A DNA stretch of 17,745 nucleotides from DATHGT01 sp035317605 (GCA_035317605.1 DATHGT010000286.1:1-17745); one strand, 5' to 3'; shown: positions 6,943 to 14,374, numbered from the stretch's first letter. Notes: a model not told the origin generated them from the sequence alone. A program made the numbers and translations.

Positions 6943-8118
6943 TTATAGCCCCTTCTCCGCTGGGGTGTCAAGGCATGCCGCATCGCGGAGCAGGTGGGCG
7001 GCGGTGGCCTTGAAGACGGCGGTGACGTCGGCGCCGGGGGCGAGTCCCAGCTCGTCGATGGACCGGGGGGTGACCGCGGCGACCAGGGGGAAGCCGCAGT
7101 CGACCACGACGTGGACGTGGGGGGGCGAGGCGCGGACCTGGACGACGCGCCCCCTCAAATGGTTGCGGGCGCTGCTGGCCACCGGCCGGTCCTCCGGCAG
7201 CGTCAGCGTCACGTCCTCGGGGCGGATGGCCACGCGGACGCGCTCGCCCGGCGCCGCTGACGCGGCGATCTCCAGCGCCCGGCCGGCGACCTCGACCGTG
7301 ACCGTCCCCGCGCCGGCCGCGGTGACCTCGCCGGTGACGATGGTCTCCACGCCCACGAAGCGCGCCACCTCCTCCGACACGGGCGCGCGGAACACGACCG
7401 CGGTCTCGTCGACCTGACGCAGGCGTCCGCCGATCAGCACCGCCACCCGGTCGCCCAGCGCCTGCGCCTCCCCGCGATCGTGGGTGACCATCACCGTGCT
7501 GACCCGATCGTCGCGCAGCACCGCGGCCAGCTCGGGGATCAGGGACGCGCGCGCCGGAGCGTCGAGCCCCGAGAACGGCTCGTCGAGCAGCAGCAGCTCC
7601 GGCTCCAGCACGAGCGCGCGGGCCAGCGCGACGCGCTGGGCTTCGCCGCCGGACAGCGTGGTCGCGCGGCGGTCGGCGAGGGCCGCGATGCCGAAGCGAT
7701 CGAGCCAGTGGGCGGTCCGCTCCCGCCGCTCGCGGGCGGGCACCCCGCGAAAGCGGAGCCCCAGGGCGACGTTGTCGGCGACGGTCATGGAGGCCAGCAG
7801 GGGCTGCTGGAAGACGATCGCGATCCGTCGCCGGATGTCGCGGACCTGGCCGGGCGCGATAGCCCGGCCGCGCCAGCACACCCGACCGGCGGCCGGGCGC
7901 TCGAGCCAACCCATGATGCGCAGCAGCGTCGACTTGCCGCTGCCGTTGGGCCCGATGATCGCCAGCACTTCGCCGGGCCGCGCCTCGAGCGCGTCGAGGG
8001 TGAGGACGGCGACGCCGTCGTAGGTGACGCGCACGTCCCTCAGAGACACGAGCGGGTGATCGGCGTGAACGGCTCGCGCCGCGGCCGGCCCGATCGGGCT
8101 GCGAGCCGCCTCGCTCAT
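6943..8118 (-). CDS. ABC transporter ATPase with molybdate-type TOBE domains (catalytically intact)
   Basis: This is the nucleotide-binding subunit of an oxyanion importer. All catalytic motifs of the 391-aa protein are canonical: Walker A GPNGSGKS (56-63), Q-loop Gln104, signature LSGGE (155-159), Walker B LLLLDE with Asp179 and Glu180, and switch His213. The C-terminal third holds TOBE-type domains (about 257-305 and 317-380). The second has the ARNHLRGRV opening and the FKATAAHLL ending typical of molybdate ModC/Mop-like domains, which bind or sense the oxyanion. The ATG start overlaps the stop of the preceding ATPase gene (ATGA), so the two ATPases are made together. I infer that it supplies the working ATP site for the pair. 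Substrate choice between molybdate and tungstate cannot be read from the sequence. Confidence 0.9.
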   Translation of the reverse strand: MSEAARSPIGPAAARAVHADHPLVSLRDVRVTYDGVAVLTLDALEARPGEVLAIIGPNGSGKSTLLRIMGWLERPAAGRVCWRGRAIAPGQVRDIRRRIAIVFQQPLLASMTVADNVALGLRFRGVPARERRERTAHWLDRFGIAALADRRATTLSGGEAQRVALARALVLEPELLLLDEPFSGLDAPARASLIPELAAVLRDDRVSTVMVTHDRGEAQALGDRVAVLIGGRLRQVDETAVVFRAPVSEEVARFVGVETIVTGEVTAAGAGTVTVEVAGRALEIAASAAPGERVRVAIRPEDVTLTLPEDRPVASSARNHLRGRVVQVRASPPHVHVVVDCGFPLVAAVTPRSIDELGLAPGADVTAVFKATAAHLLRDAACLDTPAEKGL

Positions 8119-9230
8119 GCCGGCAGCACCTGGATCGAGCCGCGATGGATCGAGAACTGCCAGTGGAGATCGCTCTCCAGCTCCAGGATCTCGTGGACGA
8201 GCCGCGGCACCTGGACTTCGAGGTCGTAGTCGCCCTGCGCCGGCGGGCCCGGCTCGTCGAGGCGGATCGCGAGCGTCCAGATCGTGCCGAAGTTCGTCTG
8301 GCTCACCACGGTGCCCGTCATCAGGTTCATGTGATGGCGATCGGGAGCCTCGCGGTCCTTTCGGATGAGCCGGACGTACTCGGGGCGGATGAAGAACGCG
8401 ATGGCGCTCCCCGTCGGGGGCAGGTAGGCGCGGCTCGGCGAATTCACGGCCTCGAGCGTCTGACCGCGCCAGCAGAGCTGGATGCGATCGGTCGCGGCCT
8501 TGAGCACGGTGCCGTGCAGGATGTTGCGGATGCCCATGACGCGCGCCACCTTCTCCGAGGCCGGCTGCCACAGCCGCTCCGACTTCGGCGCCGACTGGAG
8601 CACGCACCCGCGCTCGTAGACCACCACGCGATCGGCGAGCTGATAGGCCTCGGAGAGATCGTTGGTCACGACCACCGTGGTCTTGCCCCACTCGCGGAGG
8701 GTGCGCGCGAGCTCGTCGCTGAGCCGGGGGCGCAACGCGGCATCGAGCGCGGAGAGCGGTGCGTCGAGCAAGAGCAGATCGGGGTCGGCGGCCAGGGCGC
8801 GCCCGAGCGCGACACGCTGCCGCTCTCCGCTCGACAGCTCGTGGGGACGGCGTTGCTCGAGCCCGCCCAGGCGGAGCCGCTCGACCATCAGCTCGATGCG
8901 CTCGCGATAGAGCGCCGCGGGCCAGCCCTTGATCCCGAAGCCGATGTGCCCGGCCACGGTCAGATGCGGAGACAGGGCGTAGCCCTGGGTGACGTAACCG
9001 ACGCGCCGCGTCCGGGCCGGACGGTCGATTCCCGCCGCGGCATCGAACCAGACGGCGTCGTCGAGCGTGACGCGTCCGGCATCCGGCCGCAGCAGGCCGG
9101 CCAGGCAGCGCAGCGTCAGGGTCTTGCCCGAGCCAGACGGCCCCGCCAGCGCGACCACCGGCTCCGGCGCCCCCCACCCGGCGTCGAGCGCGAAGCCGGG
9201 AAGTCGCTTTTCGAGTCTGACCGTGAGCAC
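8115..9230 (-). CDS. ModC-like ABC ATPase with degenerate catalytic site
   Basis: This 371-aa NBD has an N-terminus of ModC type (LEKRLPGF before the first strand). Walker A GPSGSGKT (30-37), Q-loop Gln82 and signature LSSGE (132-136) are intact. The Walker B glutamate is alanine (LLLLDAP, Ala157, codon GCA) and the switch histidine is asparagine (VVTND, Asn190, codon AAC). Both residues are central to ATP hydrolysis, so its own site is predicted to bind but hydrolyse ATP poorly. The C-terminal domain (from about 235) resembles a divergent TOBE module, with FFIRPEYVRL at 279-288. The GTG at 9230 is the only reasonable start, although its ribosome-binding site is poor. The gene lies between the permease and the intact ATPase, with ATGA coupling to the latter. 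Confidence 0.9.
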   Translation of the reverse strand: MLTVRLEKRLPGFALDAGWGAPEPVVALAGPSGSGKTLTLRCLAGLLRPDAGRVTLDDAVWFDAAAGIDRPARTRRVGYVTQGYALSPHLTVAGHIGFGIKGWPAALYRERIELMVERLRLGGLEQRRPHELSSGERQRVALGRALAADPDLLLLDAPLSALDAALRPRLSDELARTLREWGKTTVVVTNDLSEAYQLADRVVVYERGCVLQSAPKSERLWQPASEKVARVMGIRNILHGTVLKAATDRIQLCWRGQTLEAVNSPSRAYLPPTGSAIAFFIRPEYVRLIRKDREAPDRHHMNLMTGTVVSQTNFGTIWTLAIRLDEPGPPAQGDYDLEVQVPRLVHEILELESDLHWQFSIHRGSIQVLPA

Positions 9231-9260
9231 CGCGCGCTCAGTCGCGCACGCCGGACATGG

Positions 9261-9953
9261 TCATGCTCGACGCTGCTGGATCGAGGTCAACACCCAGTTG
9301 ACGAGGAAGATGAGCACGAGCAGCAGAAAGGCCAGCGCGATGGCGACGTCGAAGTTGCCCTTGGAGGTCTCCAGCACCATCGCGGTGGTGAGCGTCCGCG
9401 TCTGGCCCTTGATGTTGCCGCCCACCATCATCGAGGCCCCGATCTCCGAGATCACCCCGCCGAACCCGGCCATCACCGCGGCCAGCATCGGCAGCCGCGC
9501 CTCGCGCAGGACGATCCACACCATCTGCACGCGCGAGGCGCCGAGCCCGAGGAGCTGAAGACGAAACGGAGCCGGCACCGCGCCCACCGCGGCCAGCGTG
9601 ATCCCGGTGACCAGCGGGGTGGCGATGAGGGCCTGGGCGATCACGATCGCCGCCGGCGTGTAGAGGATCTCCCAGCCGCCGAGCGGTCCGCTCCGCCACA
9701 GGAGGAGCGAGACGAACAGGCCCACCACGACCGGCGGCAGCCCCATGCCCGCGTTCACCGCGCTGACGACCAGGCGGCGCGACGGGAAGCGAGCCAGCGC
9801 GAGCAGCGTGCCGAGCGGGATGCCGATCACCAGGGCCACGCACGTCGCGGTCGACGACACCAGGAGCGACAGCGAGAGGACCGACCAGATTTCCCGGTCG
9901 CCCCCGGTCAGCAGCACCACCGCCTGGCGCAGGGCGTCGGCGAGGAGGTCCAC
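9261..9953 (-). CDS. tupB: TupB-like tungstate/molybdate ABC transporter permease
   Basis: This inner-membrane permease of 230 aa has hydrophobic segments at about 24-54, 64-87, 98-125, 154-178 and 203-221. The cytoplasmic coupling loop (EAA-like) is at about 133-155, with GASRVQMVWIVLREARLP. The stretch ISEIGASMMVGGNIKGQTRTL (168-188) followed by TTAMVLETSKGNF is characteristic of TupB/WtpB permeases for tungstate. In the GTG start frame a TAG stop lies only six bases upstream, so 9953 is the furthest possible start. The ATPase gene begins 30 bases downstream. Only one permease gene is present, so it presumably homodimerises. The expected partner TupA binding-protein gene is absent on both sides. 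Confidence 0.87.
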   Translation of the reverse strand: MDLLADALRQAVVLLTGGDREIWSVLSLSLLVSSTATCVALVIGIPLGTLLALARFPSRRLVVSAVNAGMGLPPVVVGLFVSLLLWRSGPLGGWEILYTPAAIVIAQALIATPLVTGITLAAVGAVPAPFRLQLLGLGASRVQMVWIVLREARLPMLAAVMAGFGGVISEIGASMMVGGNIKGQTRTLTTAMVLETSKGNFDVAIALAFLLLVLIFLVNWVLTSIQQRRA

Positions 9954-9992
9954 CGAGTTCTAGGACACCGCGGAGGATCGAATCACGGGGGG

Positions 9993-9998
9993 AGTATA
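9993..9998 (-). promoter_or_regulatory. Possible -10 element for the ABC transporter operon
   Basis: On the minus strand TATACT (5 of 6 matches to TATAAT) lies 39 bases upstream of the permease start codon, in an 81-base intergenic stretch that is otherwise the only space for a promoter. No good -35 hexamer is present at 16-18 bases. A short hairpin ATGCT-cctcga-AGCAT overlaps its upstream side (9999-10014) and could bind a regulator. Confidence 0.25.
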
Positions 9999-10034
9999 TG
10001 CTCCTCGAAGCATCCATACGAGGGCGGCGGCGGA

Positions 10035-11561
10035 TCACACGCGCGAGGCCCGGCCGGCCCAGTACGGCTCGCGGAGCACGCGCTTGACGAGCTTGCCCGC
10101 GGTGTCGCGCGGCAGTGCTCCGTGGAACGAGACCTCGCGCGGGATCTTGTAGCCGGCGAGGTGGGCCCGCGCGAACGCGACGATCTCCTCCGCGCTGGCC
10201 GCGGCGTCCGGCCGGAGCTCGACGGCCGCGTGGACGCGCTCGCCCCAGTCGTCGTCGGGCACGCCGAAGACGGCCACGTCCGCCACCGCGGGATGACGAT
10301 GGAGCGCGTCCTCGATCTCCGCTGGGTAGATGTTGGCGCCGCCCGAGATGATCATGTCGCGCTTGCGGTCGCAGATGTGGACGAAGCCCTCCTCGTCCAC
10401 CCACGCCACGTCGCCCACCGAGAGCCAGTCGCCGCGTTGGGTCTCCCGCGTGGCGTCCGGCTTCTTGTAGTACTCGTCGAACATGGCGGGATGGCGCCGC
10501 ACGAACAGCTCGCCCGGCTGTCCGGACGGCAGCGGACGCCCGTCGTCGTCGAGGATGGCGATCTCGACGTCCGGCGCCGCGCGCCCGCACGAGCCGGGTT
10601 TGCGCAGCACGTCCTCGGGACGCAGGATCGTGTTCACTCCCAGCTCGGTCGAGCCGTAGAACTCGTAGAGGACCGGCCCGAACTGCGCGATGACCTCCTC
10701 CTTCACCCGCATGGGACAGGGCGCGGCGGCGACCACGATGACCTGCATCGAGCTGACGTCGTACCGCGCGCGCACCGCCGCCGGCAGCTCCACGATGCGC
10801 TTGAGCAGCGTGGGCGCCATGAACGTGCTCGTGCACCGATGATGCGCGATGGCGGCCAGCGCGGCCTCCGCATCGAACTTCGGCATCACGACCACGGCGC
10901 CTCCGAGGACGAGCGCGTAGGTCGCGAAGGCGCCGGGCGCCGAGTGGTAGAGGGGGCCGGCCGCGAGGTGAACGTGCTCGCGCGCGAGGTCCAGCGCTCG
11001 GAGCGTCGGCAGCACGGCTGACTGGTCGACACCACGGCGGAGCGCGCCCTTGGGCTTGCCGGTCGTGCCGGCGGTGTACGTCATGGAGCCGCCGAGGTTG
11101 CCGCTCTCGTCGCCGGGCAACGGCGTCCGCGGCCGGGTCGCGAGCAGATCACCGAGCGGGGTGGCCCACGATGGACGTTGCCCTCCCAGGCTCACCCAGT
11201 GGCGGACGCGACGCGCGCCGTCCCGGATCTTGTCCACGAGCGGGATGAACGCGTCGGCCACGAAGACGAGCGCGGCGTCCGAATCGTCGAGGACGTAGGC
11301 CGCCTCCTCCGCGTTCAACCGGTGATTCATGGGCACCGGAACCAGACCTGCCCCGCGCGACGCATTCGACGCCAGCACGTACTCGATCGAGTTCGGGCTG
11401 TAGACGATGGCGTGCTCGCCGCGGGCGAGTCCGAGATCGACGAGGGCGCCGGCCAGGCGGTCGCGCTGGTCCCCGAACTCCCCCCAGGTGAGCCGGCGCT
11501 CACCCTCGACGAGCGCGAGCGCGTCCGGCTTGCGAGCGGCGTGGGTCGCGATGGCATCCAC
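10035..11561 (-). CDS. AMP-dependent acyl-CoA synthetase/ligase
   Basis: This ANL-superfamily enzyme activates a carboxylate with ATP to an acyl-AMP and then to an acyl-CoA. The 508-aa product has the phosphate-binding loop TYTAGTTGKPKG (161-172), the YGSTE adenine motif (302-306), the GD ribose motif (383-384), the hinge region CDRKRDMIISGGANIYPAEIE (around 397-417) and the catalytic lysine Lys490 in TAGKLVKR. Length and motifs match fatty-acyl/crotonobetaine-type ligases; the substrate cannot be told from sequence. I chose the GTG at 11561 because GGAGGA lies seven bases upstream. An in-frame extension to 11675 is Arg/Pro-rich and lacks this signal. It is 81 bases upstream of the ABC permease on the same strand and diverges from the small secreted protein gene. 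Confidence 0.92.
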   Translation of the reverse strand: MDAIATHAARKPDALALVEGERRLTWGEFGDQRDRLAGALVDLGLARGEHAIVYSPNSIEYVLASNASRGAGLVPVPMNHRLNAEEAAYVLDDSDAALVFVADAFIPLVDKIRDGARRVRHWVSLGGQRPSWATPLGDLLATRPRTPLPGDESGNLGGSMTYTAGTTGKPKGALRRGVDQSAVLPTLRALDLAREHVHLAAGPLYHSAPGAFATYALVLGGAVVVMPKFDAEAALAAIAHHRCTSTFMAPTLLKRIVELPAAVRARYDVSSMQVIVVAAAPCPMRVKEEVIAQFGPVLYEFYGSTELGVNTILRPEDVLRKPGSCGRAAPDVEIAILDDDGRPLPSGQPGELFVRRHPAMFDEYYKKPDATRETQRGDWLSVGDVAWVDEEGFVHICDRKRDMIISGGANIYPAEIEDALHRHPAVADVAVFGVPDDDWGERVHAAVELRPDAAASAEEIVAFARAHLAGYKIPREVSFHGALPRDTAGKLVKRVLREPYWAGRASRV

Positions 11562-11733
11562 GGGTCTTCCTCCGCGCGTAAGTCTAACCGAGCCGGTGGA
11601 CGCGTCACCGGGCCGGCGTCTTGGCGGGTTGACCCGTCGACGGCGGGGCGGCATGATCGGGCCGTCGAGCGGCACGTAAGCGTCCGGCGGCTCGGGAGAG
11701 TCGAACAGTCAGGAAGTACGAAGGAGGCCGCGC
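11562..11733. other. Divergent intergenic region (172 bases)
   Basis: This region separates the minus-strand acyl-CoA synthetase gene from the plus-strand secreted-protein gene and is the longest gene-free stretch in the window. It holds both ribosome-binding sites and the plus-strand promoter candidate. A perfect 10-base palindrome CCGTCGACGG (11634-11643) lies inside that promoter's spacer and could be an operator, though such palindromes arise by chance in G+C-rich DNA. Confidence 0.5.
11629..11657 (+). promoter_or_regulatory. Candidate sigma70-type promoter for the secreted repeat protein
   Basis: TTGACC (11629-11634), a spacer of exactly 17 bases, and CATGAT (11652-11657) give 5/6 and 4/6 matches to the sigma70 consensus. 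It ends 76 bases upstream of the ATG at 11734. The background is G+C-rich, so an AT-containing match with ideal spacing is suggestive. Promoter rules in this lineage are unknown. Confidence 0.35.
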
Positions 11734-12069
11734 ATGAAACGCATCGTCGCGTTCGGACTGATCCTGGCCGGACTGTTCGTCGCCCCGAGCGTGGTGCTCG
11801 CGGGTGGCCCCGCCACCGGAGGCTCCACCGTACTCAGCGTCCCGTATCGCGGACCCAGCGTGCTGGCCGTCCCGTATCGGGGGCCCAGCGTCCTCGCCGT
11901 TCCCAATCACGGTCAACCGAGCGTGCTCGGCGTCCCTCAGAGGCCGGCCTACCTCCAGCATTTCCTCCATCCCGGCCACGTGGCGCCGCGCCAGCCCGTG
12001 TGGATTCAGCCCCAGTGGGCGTGGAACGGCTGGCATTGGGTGGTGGTGCCGGGCTACTGGGCCCGGTAG
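11734..12069 (+). CDS. Small secreted repeat protein with aromatic WxWNGWHW...PGYW C-terminus
   Basis: This 111-aa exported protein has a classic signal peptide: MKR, then a hydrophobic core to about residue 20, with probable cleavage after VLA (23). Four near-identical units of about ten residues follow (31-70), of the form SVLAVPYRGP. Then comes a His/Pro linker and a tryptophan-rich C-terminus with PQWAWNGWHWVVVPGYW (93-109). That aromatic end recalls the WxxGxW-type repeats of secreted proteins in several soil and proteobacterial lineages. Biochemical function is unknown. AGGAGG at 11722-11727 with good spacing fixes the ATG. The gene ends four bases before the stop codon of the convergent Mo hydroxylase gene. 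I see no metal-binding or enzymatic motif; surface or envelope attachment is a guess. Confidence 0.82.
   Translation: MKRIVAFGLILAGLFVAPSVVLAGGPATGGSTVLSVPYRGPSVLAVPYRGPSVLAVPNHGQPSVLGVPQRPAYLQHFLHPGHVAPRQPVWIQPQWAWNGWHWVVVPGYWAR
11824..11943 (+). repeat. Imperfect 30-base coding tandem repeat, four units
   Basis: Residues 31-70 of the secreted protein are four units of the pattern (P)-S/T-V-L-S/A/G-V-P-x-x-G. The middle two are nearly identical at the protein level (SVLAVPYRG, SVLAVPNHG) but differ at several wobble bases. That suggests an older duplication kept by selection on the protein. Confidence 0.85.
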
Positions 12070-12070
12070 C
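12053..12070. terminator. Possible hairpin at the convergent gene junction
   Basis: GCTACTG-GGCC-CGGTAGC can fold into a 7-bp stem (one G-U pair) with a 4-base loop, overlapping the stop codon of the secreted protein gene. It lies just beyond the end of the oppositely oriented Mo hydroxylase gene, where a shared terminator would be expected. There is no T-tract on either strand, so it is not a standard intrinsic terminator, and it may simply reflect the coding sequence GYWAR. Confidence 0.3.
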
Positions 12071-12073
12071 GCT

Positions 12074-14374
12074 TCACCGGGGCGGAGCCGAGCGGCGGAC
12101 CGCGCCGCGCGAGATCGGAATGTCGTTGATCTCGACGCCGTCCTGGGCCAGCGCGTCGGCGATGGCGTTGGCGAGGGCGGCGGGCGGTGGTCCGGCCGAG
12201 CCCTCCCCGGTGCCCTTGAGCCCGAGCGGGTTCAGGGGCGAGCGAGAGTCGTGGCCCTCGACGTCGAGCGAGGGGATCACGTCCGCCCTCGGCAGTCCAT
12301 AGTCCATCAGGGTTGCGGTGAGGAGCTGACCGCTCTCGTCGTAGACGATGCCTTCGGTGAGCGCCATGCCCAGGCCCTGGACAACCCCGCCGTGGGCCTG
12401 ACCCTCGACCAGCCGAGGATTGATCTCGCGTCCGGCGTCGTGGACCACGTGATACGCGAGGACCGTGACCGCGCCGGTCTCGCGGTCGACCTCGACGGTC
12501 GCGGCGTGCACGCCGCCCGCCCACGTGACGCTCTCGGGTGAGAAATAGCGGATCGCGCTCAGGCCCGGCTCGCCGAGCCGGCGCACGACGTCCGGCCGCG
12601 ACGACAGGGCCACCAGCGCCCTGAAATCGAGCCCGCGGTCGGGGGCACCGTTCACCTCGGCGCGGCCGTTCGCGATCACCACGTCGTTCGGATCGCATTC
12701 GAGCGCGTTCGCGGCCAGTCGAGCGGCCTTGTCGCGAACGGCCTCGGCGGCCTGGGCCACCGCGTTGCCCGCGATCACCGCGACCCGGCTCGCGTAGGTG
12801 CCCGAGCCCGCCGGGAACCGCGCGGTGTCGCCGCCGCTGACCTCCACGTCGTCGACGGAAACGCCCAGGCGCTCGGCGCACACCTGGGCCATCACGGTCT
12901 CGTGGCCCTGACCCTGGGACGGCGGGCCGATGGTCACGCGCACCCGGCCGTCGGCCTCGATCGTCACCGACGCTCCCTCGTGGGGGCCGACCGCCGTGGC
13001 TTCATTATAGGTGGCGATCCCGAAGCCGAGCCGGCGTCCGTCGGCCCGCGCCGCGCGCTGGGTCTCGCGGAAGCTCGCGTAGCGCGAGCGCTCGAGGACC
13101 TGATCGAGGAGCGCCTCGTAGTCGCCGGAGTCGTAGATCACCGGCATGCCGTCGCGGTAGGGGATGCCCCGCCTGAAGGGTAGCGCGTCGCGGGCGATCA
13201 GGTTGCGCCGCCGCAGCTCGACCGGGTCCAGGCCGAGCTCGCGGGCGGCGATGTCGATCAACCGCTCCACGGGGAACGTCGCGTGCGGGCGGCCGGCCCC
13301 GCGATAGGGCGCGGTCGGCGCGGTGTGGGTGACCACGAGCCGGCCGCGGCAGCGGAGCGCGTCGAACCGATAGAGCCCGGGCAGATGCGTGGCGGTGACG
13401 TTGGCGACGACGCCGCCGCGGGGAAGATAGGCGCCGCCGTCGACGAGGAAATCGTCGACGAGGGCCAGGAACGTCCCGTCGCGGCGGAGCGCGAGGGTGG
13501 CTTCGTGGAGCTGGCCGGAGGCGTGCGTGGTCGAGGCGAAGCTCTCGCCGCGCGTCTCCGTCCAGCGCACGGGTCGGCCGAGCCGCCGCGCCAGCGTCGC
13601 CGCGATCACCTCTTCGGGATAAACCGGTCCCTTGCAGCCGAAGCCGCCGCCCACGTCGGGGGCGGTGACGCGCACGGCCTCGACCGGCGTCCGCAGCGTC
13701 TCGGCCACGCGCTGAGCCACCACGTAGGGAATCTGGGCGGTCGACCAGAGGTGGAGCGTGCCGGTCACCGCGTCCCACCGCGCGGCCACCGCGCGCGGCT
13801 CCATGGGCGCCGCGCTCATCCTGGCGAAGCTGAACCGACGGGTCACCACGAGGTCGGCGAGGCGCAGCGCCGAGTCGGTATCGCCGAACCCGAGACTCAC
13901 GGTGGCCGCGAGGTTGGTCGTCCACTCCGGGTGGACGAGCGGAGCGCCGGCGTGCACCGCGCGCTCGGGATCGATCGCCGCGGCCAGCGGCTCGTAGTCG
14001 ACGGCCACCGCGGCGGCGCCGTCGGCCGCCGCGTACGCGCTGGTGGCGACGACCGCGGCCACCGGCTCGCCCACGAATCTCACCCTGCCGTCGGCGAGCG
14101 CGGACTGACGATAGGGCTTGAGACTGATCGCCGCGACCGGCGGCGGCGGCAGGACGCCGCGAAGCTCCGGCAGGTCGTCGAGCGTGAACACCCCGACCAC
14201 GCCGTCGATCTCGCGGCTGCGCGTGGCGTCGATCGACACGATGCGCGCGTGGGCATGAACGCCGCGGACGATGGCGAGATGCAGCGCATCCGGCAGGCGC
14301 AGGTCGTCGACGTAGCGCCCGCGCCCGGTCAGGAACCGGGCGTCTTCTTTCCGCTTGATCGACGTGCCGATCAT
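12074..14374 (-). CDS. Xanthine dehydrogenase-family molybdopterin-binding large subunit (CoxL/XdhA-like), orphan
   Basis: This is the molybdenum-cofactor subunit of a xanthine dehydrogenase/aldehyde oxidase/CO dehydrogenase-type hydroxylase. The 766-aa product begins with the aldehyde-oxidase a/b hammerhead domain (about 15-130), followed by MoCo-binding domains. Motifs are GGGFGCKG (242-249), PYRGAGRP (356-363), GQGHE (488-492), GSGTY (523-527) and the catalytic glutamate Glu724 in KGTGEGS. The active-site loop is the PYRGAGR type found in the form II CoxL-like group, not the Cys-containing loop of true CO dehydrogenase, so the substrate is unknown. AGGAG before the ATG at 14374 fixes the start. 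The usual FAD and 2Fe-2S subunit genes are absent on both sides. A divergent gene encodes a PuuE-like hydrolase. Confidence 0.92.
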   Translation of the reverse strand: MIGTSIKRKEDARFLTGRGRYVDDLRLPDALHLAIVRGVHAHARIVSIDATRSREIDGVVGVFTLDDLPELRGVLPPPPVAAISLKPYRQSALADGRVRFVGEPVAAVVATSAYAAADGAAAVAVDYEPLAAAIDPERAVHAGAPLVHPEWTTNLAATVSLGFGDTDSALRLADLVVTRRFSFARMSAAPMEPRAVAARWDAVTGTLHLWSTAQIPYVVAQRVAETLRTPVEAVRVTAPDVGGGFGCKGPVYPEEVIAATLARRLGRPVRWTETRGESFASTTHASGQLHEATLALRRDGTFLALVDDFLVDGGAYLPRGGVVANVTATHLPGLYRFDALRCRGRLVVTHTAPTAPYRGAGRPHATFPVERLIDIAARELGLDPVELRRRNLIARDALPFRRGIPYRDGMPVIYDSGDYEALLDQVLERSRYASFRETQRAARADGRRLGFGIATYNEATAVGPHEGASVTIEADGRVRVTIGPPSQGQGHETVMAQVCAERLGVSVDDVEVSGGDTARFPAGSGTYASRVAVIAGNAVAQAAEAVRDKAARLAANALECDPNDVVIANGRAEVNGAPDRGLDFRALVALSSRPDVVRRLGEPGLSAIRYFSPESVTWAGGVHAATVEVDRETGAVTVLAYHVVHDAGREINPRLVEGQAHGGVVQGLGMALTEGIVYDESGQLLTATLMDYGLPRADVIPSLDVEGHDSRSPLNPLGLKGTGEGSAGPPPAALANAIADALAQDGVEINDIPISRGAVRRSAPPR

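Noticed and set aside
6588..6983. Longer 131-aa version of the DUF465 protein
   Set aside because: The extra N-terminus runs through the terminator hairpin and T-tract and overlaps the end of the ATPase gene. The ATG at 6812 has a good ribosome-binding site and gives the normal family length.
8145..11021. A 958-codon open frame on the plus strand
   Set aside because: It lies antisense to the ABC transporter genes and the acyl-CoA synthetase gene. Its product is His/Arg/Asp-rich without any domain, as expected from the complement of high-G+C coding sequence.
10035..11675. Longer 546-aa acyl-CoA synthetase starting at 11675
   Set aside because: The 38 extra residues are Arg/Pro-rich with no family counterpart, and GGAGGA precedes the GTG at 11561.
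12074..14374. Assignment of the Mo hydroxylase as true aerobic CO dehydrogenase (CoxL)
   Set aside because: The active-site loop is PYRGAGR, without the cysteine-containing loop of form I CO dehydrogenase, and coxM and coxS are absent.
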